This document shows, piece after piece, positions 43,849-53,629 of a stretch of 64,000 nucleotides of DNA (position 1 is the stretch's first letter; each line of letters starts with the position of its first letter). Both the position numbers and the translations under genes were made by a program. Source of the stretch: JAKAAZ01 sp963817855 (GTDB lineage Bacteria; Acidobacteriota; Terriglobia; Terriglobales; Acidobacteriaceae). The stretch is taken from positions 434,001 through 498,000 of the forward strand of contig CAWFQA010000004.1 in the NCBI GenBank assembly GCA_963817855.1. The letters are read 5' to 3'. Under the pieces are notes generated by a model, which was not told the origin of the DNA, ran no database searches, and saw nothing but the letters and a program-made list of their open reading frames with translations.

Positions 43849-45174
43849 TTAAAAGGGCGAGATCAGCCACGGGATCGTCCAGACCGACGGTCCGGATGCG
43901 GTTGCGCATCCGTGGCTGCCCGGACCGGTGAGGCAACCCCACCAGTTCTCGGTGGCATTGATGGGCGCTGTGCCCAGGTTGTCAACACCGATCGCGCGTC
44001 TCTCGAAGTCGTTGAGATGAACGCTGAGTTCGCCGGCGGACGCTTTGAACGCGACGTCGATCGCCTCGTTTTCGAATGTGTTCTGCGAGACGACGGTTCC
44101 GGTGATCGGCGCAACGCTGTGGATGTTGATTCCGACCGTTCCCGGAGTTGCTGCGTCGCCGCTGTCAGCTCCGTTGCCGGAAAAATGGTTGCCGACGATT
44201 ACATTGTCGTTGAGATTCACACCAGGCGCTGGAGCCGGAGCAAATCCGTGATTGTGCATGGCGACGCCCGCGTTGCCGTTTCCAATAAGAGTGTTGTCGA
44301 TCACGACATTGCCGGAGTCTGAGGTGCCGGGCGAAGGAGCGAAAATTCCCACTCCAGCGCCCGATCCGCTGACCCCATTGCGTGCCGAGATATTGTGGGA
44401 AATGGTGTTGTTGAAGACGCCAAACGAGGGTGAAGGCCCGGGTCCGATGGAGACAGCCGGCGGGTGCGAAGCCATGGTGATGCCGCAGTCGTACACATTG
44501 TCTTGAACGATATTGCGGCTGACGAGATTGCCACGATTTACGCCGGTCTCATCAGTGATGAGAATTCCCCCTGCGTTGTGCTCTACAATGTTTCGAACTA
44601 CGGATGAGTGCAGGTCCGCCATCAGGTGGATACCCTCGCCGCAGTCCTCTCCCTCGCTGGTCTCAAAGTCGGGCAGGCCCGGGCAGGCTCCTCCGGAGAG
44701 CGCCTTGTCGTTGTCGTGGACACGATTGCGGGTCAAAGTGACATCGTAGGCGTTCGCCACCAGGATGCCTTCAAAGTTCGCGTTTCTGACAACAAAGCCC
44801 GATACCACCACGCTACTGACGCCGATATTCGGCATCGCGGACATACCGTTGATGAAAATCCCGTTCGAGAGACCGCTCGCATCGATCTTGACCTGATCGG
44901 GGGTGAGCGCAACCAGAGAAAGGGACTTGGTAACGATGACTTCCTCCCGATAGATACCCGGGGCTACCAGAATGGTATCGCCCGGGGCAGCGGCGGAGAC
45001 GGCGGCGCCGATTGTGGTTGCACACCAGGGGACCTTCTGCTGGCTGACGCATACGGTGGCGGCTGAGGCCGTGGCGAGAGAGCCGCACCAGAAGAGTGTA
45101 GCGAGTATGGCAAATACCAGTAATGCCTGATGTCCGGTTTGTCCAGCGGGAGTTGTTCGAAAATCGTGAGACAT
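43849..45174 (-). CDS. secreted right-handed parallel beta-helix (NosD-like) protein
   Basis: 441 residues from ATG 45174, which has AGGAGC seven bases upstream; the open frame extends to 45264 without support. A signal peptide (about 17-40, LLVFAILATLFWCGSLATASA) precedes the mature protein. ISSAAPGDTILVAPGIYREEV-type opening (here AAVSAAAPGDTILVAPG) and repeated N-rich coils (NGNAGVAMHNHG, NVIVGNHFSGNG, SQNTFEN) are typical of NosD/pectate-lyase-like helices. There are at least eight such turns. No catalytic site can be named; such proteins often bind or cleave polysaccharides. It is single, ending at the shared terminator 43776-43802. Confidence 0.82.
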   Translation of the reverse strand: MSHDFRTTPAGQTGHQALLVFAILATLFWCGSLATASAATVCVSQQKVPWCATTIGAAVSAAAPGDTILVAPGIYREEVIVTKSLSLVALTPDQVKIDASGLSNGIFINGMSAMPNIGVSSVVVSGFVVRNANFEGILVANAYDVTLTRNRVHDNDKALSGGACPGLPDFETSEGEDCGEGIHLMADLHSSVVRNIVEHNAGGILITDETGVNRGNLVSRNIVQDNVYDCGITMASHPPAVSIGPGPSPSFGVFNNTISHNISARNGVSGSGAGVGIFAPSPGTSDSGNVVIDNTLIGNGNAGVAMHNHGFAPAPAPGVNLNDNVIVGNHFSGNGADSGDAATPGTVGINIHSVAPITGTVVSQNTFENEAIDVAFKASAGELSVHLNDFERRAIGVDNLGTAPINATENWWGCLTGPGSHGCATASGPSVWTIPWLISPF

Positions 45175-45526
45175 GAGTTTGCTCCTGAAAGTTCGTTCGG
45201 TATTCCGAGAAGCGAATCGCGCAGTCTCTCTGGGTTCGCTGCGCCGTACGTTCCCACACGGCAAAAGCCTGGCAGCTGAGGCTCACCCGCAGGTCTTTGT
45301 CACTCAAAATTGTTCGATGAATTGACGTCGTGGATTAGCCGCGACGCCGGGGGGTGATCAGAATGTCATTTTCCGCCCGGATATGTCAAACCGTTCGGAG
45401 CGAGATGCAGGAGCGGATGTGCGGAGCATTCATCCCTTCGGCCCAGAACAGGGTGTGTTCTATAAAATGAAGTGCCTCACGGTTACCGCACCGTGAGGCA
45501 CTTCCTGGCCAAAATGACAAGCGATT
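45175..45526. other. 352-base intergenic region between GH38 and the beta-helix gene
   Basis: Both flanking genes read on the minus strand. It holds the GH38 terminator (45470-45503) and must hold the beta-helix gene promoter and its ribosome site (AGGAGC, 45181-45186). CGTCG/CGACG around 45326-45347 is a small inverted repeat. No coding frame with support is seen. Confidence 0.5.
45470..45503 (-). terminator. hairpin terminator after the GH38 gene
   Basis: A perfect 13-pair stem (AAGTGCCTCACGG with CCGTGAGGCACTT) encloses an eight-base loop, 23 bases after the GH38 stop. On the minus strand it is followed by CATTTTATA, a weak T tract, so termination is likely but may be incomplete. Confidence 0.75.
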
Positions 45527-48500
45527 CTATTTTTGCGCCTGCCAGAATGCCGACCCGCGATTGGAATAATCCACGCGCACAGTGTCGATCGAATATTTTC
45601 CAGCGGGCACGCTGAGATGATCACCCGAAACAGTCAGCGGATTGCCTTCCGTTTTCTCCATCAGGTCGGTCACGGTGGCTGCGGAGGCGCCCGAAGGAAC
45701 CGTGATGTTTGCCGTGGTCTGCTTGCCGGCCCACTCATAAAAGCGAAGGATCAGGCTGTTACCGTCCTCGCTCTTTTTCATCGCGGTCAGTACCAGGTTT
45801 TCCGGTTTGACGGCGACGAAGGAATGCGTCGCGGGTAGCTCGCCGGTATGCGCGGCCACCTGCACGGCGTACAACGGAATATTGAAAGCGAAGCCGTGCA
45901 GCACCGTGTTCGCCTCACGCCATCCGCCTGCGTGTGGATAGAGAGAATACTGAAAATGTTGCGGACCGCGATCGGCATTCGGGTCAGGAGATAGCGGTGA
46001 CCGCAGCAACGAAAGCCGCAGCGTATTGCCGATGGTGTCATAGCCGTATTTTGAATCATTGATCAGGCTGAAGCCGTGTTGGCCATCGCCAAGATCAGCC
46101 CATCGCTGGGCCGGGACTTCAAATTTGGCGTCTTCCACGGAGTTGTTGCGCGTGGTCGGACGCTCAATCGTACCGTAGGGAATTTCAAACGTTGCTTTCG
46201 GTCCGCTGGCAGCCAGCGAAAAAGCCGCCTTCAACAGAATGTGAGTCTCGTGCCAGTCCACATCATTCACCACGTCGACGCGATCCATGCCGGCGTAGAG
46301 AATGATGTGCTGCACAAACGTCGACTTATCCCAGTGCCGGGTTACACGTACCACGCTGCGCACAGGCCCTTTTTCGATCACTTGTACACTGTCAGCGGCA
46401 GCAATGTCGGTCTCATGCTTCACGAAATCGGCATCAATGTTCCAGGCATCGTAGTCCTTCGGATTATCGCCAAAAGCTTCCAGTTGGTTACCGCAGCTTC
46501 CGGCGGCGAGGCTTTCAAAGTGGGCCTGCTTGTCGTAGAGGCTATCGATGCAACCATTCTTCGGGTCGACCACCACTCGCAGAACCGAGTTCTCCAGCGT
46601 ACTGCCATCCACTTTCAAATCGCTGGCTATTTTGCGTGATCCGGGAACGGCATGCAGCACCGTATACCCGACAGAGGGAACATCCTTCGGTTCCAGCAAA
46701 ACGTGATACGTATGCGTGCTGCCGTCAGTGGAGAGGACCTGCATCAACACAGGCTGGCCTTGTTCATCGAGCACCGAAATGCCGTTTGGCTCCGCATGCG
46801 GCATCTGTACCGTCGCTTTCACAACGTCGGTGCGGTTCCAGCTCAAGGGGTTCCAGATCAGGAGAGGAACGCCGGCATGCGCGTCGGTGTCGATGTGACT
46901 GTCGATATCTGTCAGCGCGTTATGGGTGGCGTCCTTAGCTGTCCAATGGATTACATTAAATTGCTTCTGCGCGTCTTTGTAGATCACGCCAATGCCGGAA
47001 CCGGCCGCCAGATCGTGAAAGCCATTAAACAGTTGCAGTTTCCAGGCGGCGTTCAGCTGCGAAGCGGGATAATTCTGTCCACCGAGCCAAGCCAGCGAGG
47101 AATATTTTTCGGCGTTCAGCAACCACTCCGAACCATGGCGCAGATTCCATTTTTGCTTTGCCTGGGTTGTAAAGACACCACGATGATATTCAAGATAGAG
47201 TTCATCGTTCCAAACTGGCAGACTGATTTCTCCCGCCGGAGGAGCCGACAACTTCGTGTTGCCTGCCGCCAGTGTCTCGTAGTTCCAGGTGGGAGAATCG
47301 GCAGGGTCGACGCGCTTTGCCATCGTCTCAAAGAAGGTCTGCGACAGTCCGAATTCAAGATGCGGGTACACCTTATTCGGCTCCATCCAGCGCACGCCGC
47401 TGTCGAGCATGTCGCGCGTGGGGCCGCCACCGTGGTCGCCGATGCCGTACAGGTGCATCATCTCTTTCTGGCCGGGGTTCAAATTTACGGCGGCGGCCAG
47501 ATCGGTGGCCATGCGCACTGGTTCAATCTGGTTGACGTAGTCGTGCGGGAAGTAAGTCAGGACGCGGCTGCCATCCGGAGACTGCCACCAGAATAATTTC
47601 AGAGGAAGCTGATTCGTGTCGTTCCACGTCATTTTTTGCGTCACAAAATAGTCGATGCCAGACTTCTTGTAGATTTGCGGCAGCTGCCAGTTGTAGCCAA
47701 AGGAATCCGGATTCCACCCGACCTTCACATCCACACCCAGGTTTTTCTGGAAGTAGCGCTTCGCGACGAGAATCTGCCGGACAGTCGATTCGCCGTCGGG
47801 GAGATTCAGGTCAGGCTCGACCCACATGCCGCCGACAACTTCCCAGCGGCCTTCTTTCACGCGTTGTTGAATCTGCTGGAAGATGTCTGGATATTTGTTC
47901 TGCATCCAGGCATAATATTGCGCTGCGGACTGGGTGTACGTGTAGTCGGGATACTCATTCATCAACTGCAAGGCCGTTGAAAACGTGCGCTTCACCACGT
48001 CGACGGTTTCTGTCCACGGCCACAGCCACGCTGCATCGATGTGGGCATTCCCGGTCATGTGGACGGTGTACTCCTGCAACGCAGGTCGCAGTGGGTCGAG
48101 CTCCGACTGTGCTTTCTGCAGCGACGCATCGAATGCCGATTGATCGCCTTTGTCCAGCGCTGACAGATCCACAGAGGTGGCCGCGCCGTCTAAAGTCTTT
48201 TCCTGCGACGACAGGGTCGCGGCATCGGAAGTGATGGCTGGCAGCAGGTGAGCAGCGGAGATTAGCTCATCGCGAAGGATTGAGGGGTTGGGTCGGCTGC
48301 TGGAGAACACAACGTTCAGGTCAGCGGCGTGAATATCCTTATTGTCCTGGGTCTGCAACAACTTTACGGCGATCAGCACCTTGTCTCCGGGCTTGGCCTC
48401 ATTGAAGAGCAGTTGCTTTTCCAGGTCGTCTCCCAGCGCGATGCGGCTGCCGTTGTAATAGAGAATCGTCGGGACGGGGCCATTCGCGCCGACCTGAATG

Positions 48501-48865
48501 TGGAACCAGATTTGCGATCCTGCAAGGTCGTAGCCGTGAAGCGTTTTCGGCACCTCTACCCATCGCCGCAACCAGACCGCGCCGTGAGGAGCAGTGAACG
48601 GCAGATGTACGGTTTGCCACGCCGCGGTATCAAGGTCGGGCTGTTCGCCATGGGCAATGTCGCCAAGATGGTACTGCCATGTGTCCGCGGGAATGGAGTC
48701 GAACGTGCCGAGGCGATCGATCACTTGTTTTGCTTGCGGAGAGAAGGCATAGGGCGTGACCTTTCCAGCTTGGGCAAACAAAGTGTGTGTCTGGAAAAGT
48801 ACGGTGAGGAGAACAATACCGAACGCCAAGGAACAAATAGGAAATGAACTACGCGTAGGCTTCAA
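45527..48865 (-). CDS. secreted GH38 alpha-mannosidase
   Basis: 1112 residues with a signal peptide (about 8-30). The catalytic domain opens with GNAHIDAAWLWPW (zinc ligands His and Asp, about 270), followed by the nucleophile region VGWNPDSFGYNWQLPQI (Asp, about 385) and DELYLEYHRGVFTTQAKQKW. GDHGGGPTRDML provides a further metal His. The C-terminal half is the beta-sandwich domain region of GH38 (VDPKNGCIDSLYDK, QYSLYPHAGGWRE). About 260 N-terminal residues form a galactose-binding-like domain (WLRRWVEVPKTL). It releases alpha-linked mannose from glycans in the periplasm or outside. Start TTG 48865, with GGAGTGAG close before. Single gene, ended by the hairpin at 45470. Confidence 0.92.
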   Translation of the reverse strand: MKPTRSSFPICSLAFGIVLLTVLFQTHTLFAQAGKVTPYAFSPQAKQVIDRLGTFDSIPADTWQYHLGDIAHGEQPDLDTAAWQTVHLPFTAPHGAVWLRRWVEVPKTLHGYDLAGSQIWFHIQVGANGPVPTILYYNGSRIALGDDLEKQLLFNEAKPGDKVLIAVKLLQTQDNKDIHAADLNVVFSSSRPNPSILRDELISAAHLLPAITSDAATLSSQEKTLDGAATSVDLSALDKGDQSAFDASLQKAQSELDPLRPALQEYTVHMTGNAHIDAAWLWPWTETVDVVKRTFSTALQLMNEYPDYTYTQSAAQYYAWMQNKYPDIFQQIQQRVKEGRWEVVGGMWVEPDLNLPDGESTVRQILVAKRYFQKNLGVDVKVGWNPDSFGYNWQLPQIYKKSGIDYFVTQKMTWNDTNQLPLKLFWWQSPDGSRVLTYFPHDYVNQIEPVRMATDLAAAVNLNPGQKEMMHLYGIGDHGGGPTRDMLDSGVRWMEPNKVYPHLEFGLSQTFFETMAKRVDPADSPTWNYETLAAGNTKLSAPPAGEISLPVWNDELYLEYHRGVFTTQAKQKWNLRHGSEWLLNAEKYSSLAWLGGQNYPASQLNAAWKLQLFNGFHDLAAGSGIGVIYKDAQKQFNVIHWTAKDATHNALTDIDSHIDTDAHAGVPLLIWNPLSWNRTDVVKATVQMPHAEPNGISVLDEQGQPVLMQVLSTDGSTHTYHVLLEPKDVPSVGYTVLHAVPGSRKIASDLKVDGSTLENSVLRVVVDPKNGCIDSLYDKQAHFESLAAGSCGNQLEAFGDNPKDYDAWNIDADFVKHETDIAAADSVQVIEKGPVRSVVRVTRHWDKSTFVQHIILYAGMDRVDVVNDVDWHETHILLKAAFSLAASGPKATFEIPYGTIERPTTRNNSVEDAKFEVPAQRWADLGDGQHGFSLINDSKYGYDTIGNTLRLSLLRSPLSPDPNADRGPQHFQYSLYPHAGGWREANTVLHGFAFNIPLYAVQVAAHTGELPATHSFVAVKPENLVLTAMKKSEDGNSLILRFYEWAGKQTTANITVPSGASAATVTDLMEKTEGNPLTVSGDHLSVPAGKYSIDTVRVDYSNRGSAFWQAQK

Positions 48866-48961
48866 GACTCACTCCATCAGAGGGGATTTTTCACCGTGTT
48901 ACAACACACGAAAACTTTCGCTTCGATTGTTTCGCCTGGCCCGAGTCATCGCAAACACATT

Positions 48962-49960
48962 TCATGTGGGCGAATTTTCAACCAGACAATAGTTCGCAGT
49001 TAACAGAACCAGGAAAATCCAGAACAGGTTGGCACCCAACAAGTGGAGAATCTGCAACCACGTCGGTTGCTGATCTAATACATCGAATACGCCGAGCACG
49101 TACTGCAGCAGCAGGGTGAGAAGTACGGCCATCCCGAGGGTGTGCATCTTGGCTGGCGCATTGCGGCGGAAAGCCTGCACCAGCAGCCATAGGATGAAGG
49201 CTCCAGCGAGAAAGGCGCTGACCGGATGTATCCACCGCAGGCGAAGAAGCAAGGGAGCCGTCGCAGAAAAGTCCTGTCGAATCGCATCGATCAGGTTTGA
49301 GGACGGGTACATCGTATCTCCCAACGCCACCAGCGAACCTGTGACTCCGACCAGCAGGGTCGCCAGAATGCCGAGCGTAGGAAACACCAAGCCGCCCCGA
49401 TGTAGCCGGGTGGTTGCGCCGAAACGGGGATTCGAAAGAAACTCTGCCGTCAATGCAAGCGCTGCCACCAGCAGTAGAGTATTGGTCAAATGGCAGGAGA
49501 AAAGGAGAACTCCGGTCCCGACGGAAGCGCTGTGCGCCGCAACGGTGACCAGCAGCGCGCCGAGAAACGCCTCATTCATCACCAACACTAATGCGATGCC
49601 TGCCGTCCAACGCGCCAGATGTCCTTTGCCGGTCGCGCGCCACGTCCACACCAGGAGAGCGACAATCAGAATCAACGCGCCGCCGCTCATCATGCGATGC
49701 GTGAATTCAATCATTGTGTGGAATTGCGGCGACTGTGGAATGGCGGCGCCGTCGCACAGGGGCCACTGGTCTCCGCAACCGGCGCCGGACCCGGTCGCCC
49801 GCACCACCGCTCCCCACAAAATCACGATGACGTTGTATACGAGAACGAACCAGGCAAATCTTCGCAGCATAACAGAAGCACTCCGCAATTGAGTTGTGCT
49901 TTGCATGCCGGCGGACATATCTGCGGAAGCAGCATGGTCAATGGCGATCATCTTCGTCAC
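48962..49960 (-). CDS. ctaA: heme A synthase (COX15/CtaA family)
   Basis: 332 residues, eight TM helices. WGAVVRATGSGAGCGDQWPLC is the conserved first loop with its Cys pair; IEFTHRMMSG carries the Glu and the first heme-ligand His, LTNTLLLV the second region and RWIHPVSAF the third His. It oxidises heme O to heme A for the aa3-type oxidase in the inner membrane. Start GTG 49960 with GGAG upstream. ctaB and the oxidase subunits are not in the window. It lies 97 bases upstream of GH38, in the same direction but probably independent. Confidence 0.92.
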   Translation of the reverse strand: MTKMIAIDHAASADMSAGMQSTTQLRSASVMLRRFAWFVLVYNVIVILWGAVVRATGSGAGCGDQWPLCDGAAIPQSPQFHTMIEFTHRMMSGGALILIVALLVWTWRATGKGHLARWTAGIALVLVMNEAFLGALLVTVAAHSASVGTGVLLFSCHLTNTLLLVAALALTAEFLSNPRFGATTRLHRGGLVFPTLGILATLLVGVTGSLVALGDTMYPSSNLIDAIRQDFSATAPLLLRLRWIHPVSAFLAGAFILWLLVQAFRRNAPAKMHTLGMAVLLTLLLQYVLGVFDVLDQQPTWLQILHLLGANLFWIFLVLLTANYCLVENSPT

Positions 49961-50039
49961 AGGGTTCTCCAGGGGTCGCGGAAAACTGCAGATAGTGCAA
50001 CCCTGTATTGTAGGCCGAAGCGCAGTGTTGCCGTAGCCG

Positions 50040-51986
50040 TTATGGGTTCAAGGGACGATCCGTCAATAATTCTTTATCCGACAAGTCCTGCACCAGGTAC
50101 ACGCGATTGTCCAGCAGTTCCTCCACGTGTTGCCGGTGCTTCGGTGGAACAAACAGGAACTTGCGCGGTCCGTTCCCCCACATCGCCAGCAATTGTGCGT
50201 CATCCAGGCAAACATGCGGGGCGTCGGGATAATCCGAGCCCCATAGGAGGGTCGTCTCGCAGCCGTTCACCACGTAAGCGCGTCGCCCAGTGTAGAAAAT
50301 GATGGACGATGCGTACGATTCATCCCCATAGAGGATCAGAACATCCTGTGGGCTGGCAATTGCATTGATAGTGTTAGCCATCGCCCGAGAAGAAAGCATC
50401 GGCTGAAAGCGAACGAATGCGATGTGGGCCGCGACCAGAAATATGGCTGCCGTCATGGCGGTGGTAAATGTGGCGTTCAGATGTTGTCGGCGAACCCGCA
50501 TTCGCCACGAGACTGTCGGTCCCACCAGCAACGTGACCGCAGCCAGGCTCGCCGGCAGACGGAGTGCGGCAAACGAAGGCCCGGTCAGATCCATAAAGTG
50601 CGACATCGAGAGCGAGTATCCGCCGACATCGCGGTGGGCCAGTAAGGTTCCAATGTCCGCGACATACGGCAAATGTCGCGATGCCCACAATCCATAAACC
50701 AGCATAGCCGCGGCGCCTGCGCCAACCAACGCGAATAGCGCGTGCGCGGCTTCCAGCCAGCGCATATCCACCGCTCGCTCGCTCGCAGATGCGCTCATGG
50801 CATCCGTTTCCAGGCTCGCCAGGCCAGCGGCCGTCAACAAAAGCAGAGGAAAGTATGCGGGGAAGGTGTAGTACTCCTGGTTCGTCGAGATGGAGAAAAA
50901 CAGCAGAATGAAACTGGCGTAACACGTCATCAACAGGGAAGTACTGCCGCGGAAATTCAACTGCTTCCAGGTCTGCCAACTGAATCGGCGTCCGGAGCGG
51001 CGGTGTTTATGCCACGCCTGATAGAGTGTAGCCGGCCAATAGAGGCTCCATGGGAACAGCCAGACCAGGTGCAGACTCCAGAAAAGATAGCCGGGCAGCT
51101 TGTTGTAGTCGTGCGGATAGCGCTTGCCAAGGAAGCGCAGAACGTGTTCGTTGATGAAGTAGAAATAAAAAAATCCGTGCACGTTCCCCGGCGAAGGAAT
51201 GTTGCCCACGGGATGACCCTGGTCGGGATTATGCAGTCCCGCAAGAATGTGCCACGGAACGCCCACCAGCAGGAAGAGAAGCGTACCTGTGAACAGATGA
51301 AATTCTCGCCAACGACGCCACTGCCCGGTCAGCCAAAGATACGGGACCACGCCGCCCAGAAAGAACACCGGCGCGATCAGCCCTTTGGCCAGCATGGCCA
51401 GCGCCAGCAGGACATACGTGCAATAGATACGCGACGGCTGGTGATCTTCCAATCCGGTCAAAAATAAATACAGTCCTAAGGCGACCAGCAGCGTCAGAAT
51501 CGACTCAGGAATAAAGTAGCGAGTGAATAAGAAAGTTCCAATAGAAGTGAGAAAGGCCAGAGCGGCATAGAATGCGGCTCGCTCAGAATAAGCGCGCCGT
51601 CCCCATAACAACCCCAGAATCGCACAGCCCAGAACCGCCAGCGCCTCCGGTAAATGGCTCGAGAAGGCATTGAAACCGAAAATTTTAAAATCGATCGCCA
51701 CCATCCAATACGGCAGCGGCGGTTTTTCCAGATAGCGGATCCCATCCACCGTCAACGTGACGATATGGCCGGTCAGCGCCATATGCTGCGCCGCCTGCGC
51801 ATGGGTAGCATCGGCGTCGTCCAGCAAAGAGGGCGTGAACAGTGCCGCAAAATATACGGCCAGAAAAACTGTGAGAATCAGCACCCACTCAGCCCGACGA
51901 GAAAGAGGAAAGGCTGGCGTTGAATCGATCGGATCAACTCCGGCGAGCGAAGGCTGATGGGAAGAATTGGAAGGTTGCATCCGCAT
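50040..51986 (-). CDS. GT39/ArnT-like membrane glycosyltransferase
   Basis: 648 residues from ATG 51986 (ATG 51980 also possible); an open frame reaching 52115 overlaps the opposite ppx start and lacks family sequence. Eleven or so TM helices occupy about 30-480. The first periplasmic loop DDADATHAQAAQHMALTGHI has the acidic pair that binds metal and polyprenyl-phosphate sugar, and GIRYLEKPPLPYW follows, as in ArnT. A soluble C-terminal domain (about 510-648) follows. Such enzymes move a sugar from a lipid carrier to lipid A, protein or glycan outside the membrane. Donor and acceptor are unknown. Divergent from ppx; downstream of it on this strand is ctaA. Confidence 0.87.
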   Translation of the reverse strand: MRMQPSNSSHQPSLAGVDPIDSTPAFPLSRRAEWVLILTVFLAVYFAALFTPSLLDDADATHAQAAQHMALTGHIVTLTVDGIRYLEKPPLPYWMVAIDFKIFGFNAFSSHLPEALAVLGCAILGLLWGRRAYSERAAFYAALAFLTSIGTFLFTRYFIPESILTLLVALGLYLFLTGLEDHQPSRIYCTYVLLALAMLAKGLIAPVFFLGGVVPYLWLTGQWRRWREFHLFTGTLLFLLVGVPWHILAGLHNPDQGHPVGNIPSPGNVHGFFYFYFINEHVLRFLGKRYPHDYNKLPGYLFWSLHLVWLFPWSLYWPATLYQAWHKHRRSGRRFSWQTWKQLNFRGSTSLLMTCYASFILLFFSISTNQEYYTFPAYFPLLLLTAAGLASLETDAMSASASERAVDMRWLEAAHALFALVGAGAAAMLVYGLWASRHLPYVADIGTLLAHRDVGGYSLSMSHFMDLTGPSFAALRLPASLAAVTLLVGPTVSWRMRVRRQHLNATFTTAMTAAIFLVAAHIAFVRFQPMLSSRAMANTINAIASPQDVLILYGDESYASSIIFYTGRRAYVVNGCETTLLWGSDYPDAPHVCLDDAQLLAMWGNGPRKFLFVPPKHRQHVEELLDNRVYLVQDLSDKELLTDRPLNP

Positions 51987-52081
51987 ATTGAGAAGCAAAC
52001 TTAGAATAGCAGTCCAATGTCCGCCACTTTCTCCTGGATTCGTGGCATCCTGCCAATGTGGGTACTGCTCAAGCAAAAGAA

Positions 52082-53629
52082 ATGACAACGTACGCCGCTG
52101 TCGACATCGGATCAAACTCCGTTCGCCTGAAGATTGCTGCCGTGCACAACCATCGCCTGAAGACTCTGCATGAAGATCGGGAAATTACTCGCCTGGGCGA
52201 AAGCGTATTTGAGAGCGCTGTGGTTTCGCCGGAATCGATGGCGACTACGATTCGAGCGCTACGCAGATTTCATCGGGCAGTACAGGCCCATGCGGTCGAC
52301 AAGGTTCGCGTCGTGGCAACCAGCGCCATCCGCGATGCGCGCAATCAGCAGGCATTTCTCGCGTGGGTGCAGTCCGCTACTGGTTGGAAGGTCGAGATCA
52401 TTTCCGGCCTGGAGGAAGGCCGTCTGATTCACCTGGGGGTCGTCTCCAACGAACCTGCGGCTCGCGGGCGCTGCTTGCTGGTCGACCTCGGCGGTGGTAG
52501 CTGTGAGGTCACTTTTTCTGAGAACAGCGCAATTCGTCGGATTGTCAGCCTGCCGTTGGGCGCGGTCCGGTTGACTCGAGAGTTTCTTAGCCATGACCCA
52601 CCGACCGCGGAAGAAATCGCGCGCATGCAAGGGTGGATTCGACGAGAACTGCACCGTGCCGAGCAGCAGATAGGGTGCGAGCGCGTTAGCGTGTTCGCTA
52701 CGTCTGGAACAGCCGCGGCGCTTGCCTCCGCCGCGCGGGCCGCGACCAAGTCCAACTTCAGGCCTGACGCAAAACCGGGCGTTCGAGCCTGGGATCGCAC
52801 CCCGACGGCTGTGGTTCGCAAACTAGCGGACAGGCTGAAGCGCATGTCCGCGTCGCAACGCAGTGTCGTCCGCGGCATCGGGCCCAGGCGCTCGGAAATC
52901 ATCGTGGCTGGCGCGTATGTATATGCGGATTTGCTGGAACGCTTCCGTCTTTCAGGCTTTCGCTACTCTCCCATGGGTTTGCGAGACGGCATTCTGGCAC
53001 TAATGCTGGCCGAAGGCGACACGCGAACTTCCGCCCACCAGCACTTTGAAGATGAACGCTGGGCCAGCGTACTGGAGTTGTGCCGTCATTACGGAATCGA
53101 TCCCAAGCGACAGGAACCTGTGGTCCGCGATGCCACCCAATTGTTCGACGATTTGAAGAGTGTCCATCATTTGTCTCCGGAATATAGGATCTGGCTACAA
53201 TCGGCGGCCATGATGGAATCTGTTGGGAAATTCATGAACTACCAGGGCCATCACCGGCACACGCAGTACATCATTGCCAATTCAGAGCTATACGGATTTA
53301 CACCGGAGCAGCGGCTGATTGTTTCCGCCATCGCGCGCTACCTGGGAAAATCCAGGCCATCTCCTCGTGACCGTGTGCTGCGCTACATTCCAGTGGAACA
53401 GCATGTGAGTGTGAAACAGGCGGCGATGATACTACGCATGTCAGTCGCGTTGCACCAGAACCAATCCACCGCGGTGGCGCACTTTCGCACTCGCGTCACT
53501 CCGAAGAAAGTCACGATTACGCTGATCCCGGGACGAAAAGGGCCGGATTTGGAACTGTGGGCTTTGCGGAAAGAAGCTGATTATTTTCGCGAAGTTTTTG
53601 CGCGAGATCTTTTGGTGTCTTTGGATTGA
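52082..53629 (+). CDS. ppx: exopolyphosphatase / guanosine pentaphosphatase (Ppx/GppA)
   Basis: 515 residues from ATG 52082 (MTTYAAVDIGSNSVRLKI); a GTG at 52058 is in frame but the family begins here. The N-terminal two-lobed ASKHA fold has the phosphate loop DIGSNSVRL, ISGLEEGRLIH, LVDLGGGSCEVT and MGLRDGILA. The C-terminal part (about 330-515) is an HD-like domain (GHHRHTQYIIANSELYGF). It removes terminal phosphate from polyphosphate chains and may also hydrolyse pppGpp. Its last 49 bases overlap the 3' end of the convergent sixA gene. PPK1 lies 2.5 kb on and PPK2 earlier in the window. Confidence 0.93.
   Translation: MTTYAAVDIGSNSVRLKIAAVHNHRLKTLHEDREITRLGESVFESAVVSPESMATTIRALRRFHRAVQAHAVDKVRVVATSAIRDARNQQAFLAWVQSATGWKVEIISGLEEGRLIHLGVVSNEPAARGRCLLVDLGGGSCEVTFSENSAIRRIVSLPLGAVRLTREFLSHDPPTAEEIARMQGWIRRELHRAEQQIGCERVSVFATSGTAAALASAARAATKSNFRPDAKPGVRAWDRTPTAVVRKLADRLKRMSASQRSVVRGIGPRRSEIIVAGAYVYADLLERFRLSGFRYSPMGLRDGILALMLAEGDTRTSAHQHFEDERWASVLELCRHYGIDPKRQEPVVRDATQLFDDLKSVHHLSPEYRIWLQSAAMMESVGKFMNYQGHHRHTQYIIANSELYGFTPEQRLIVSAIARYLGKSRPSPRDRVLRYIPVEQHVSVKQAAMILRMSVALHQNQSTAVAHFRTRVTPKKVTITLIPGRKGPDLELWALRKEADYFREVFARDLLVSLD

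Noticed and set aside
48895..48910. CGTGT/ACACG palindrome upstream of GH38
   Set aside because: Arms of five bases with a six-base loop are expected by chance; no second copy supports an operator.
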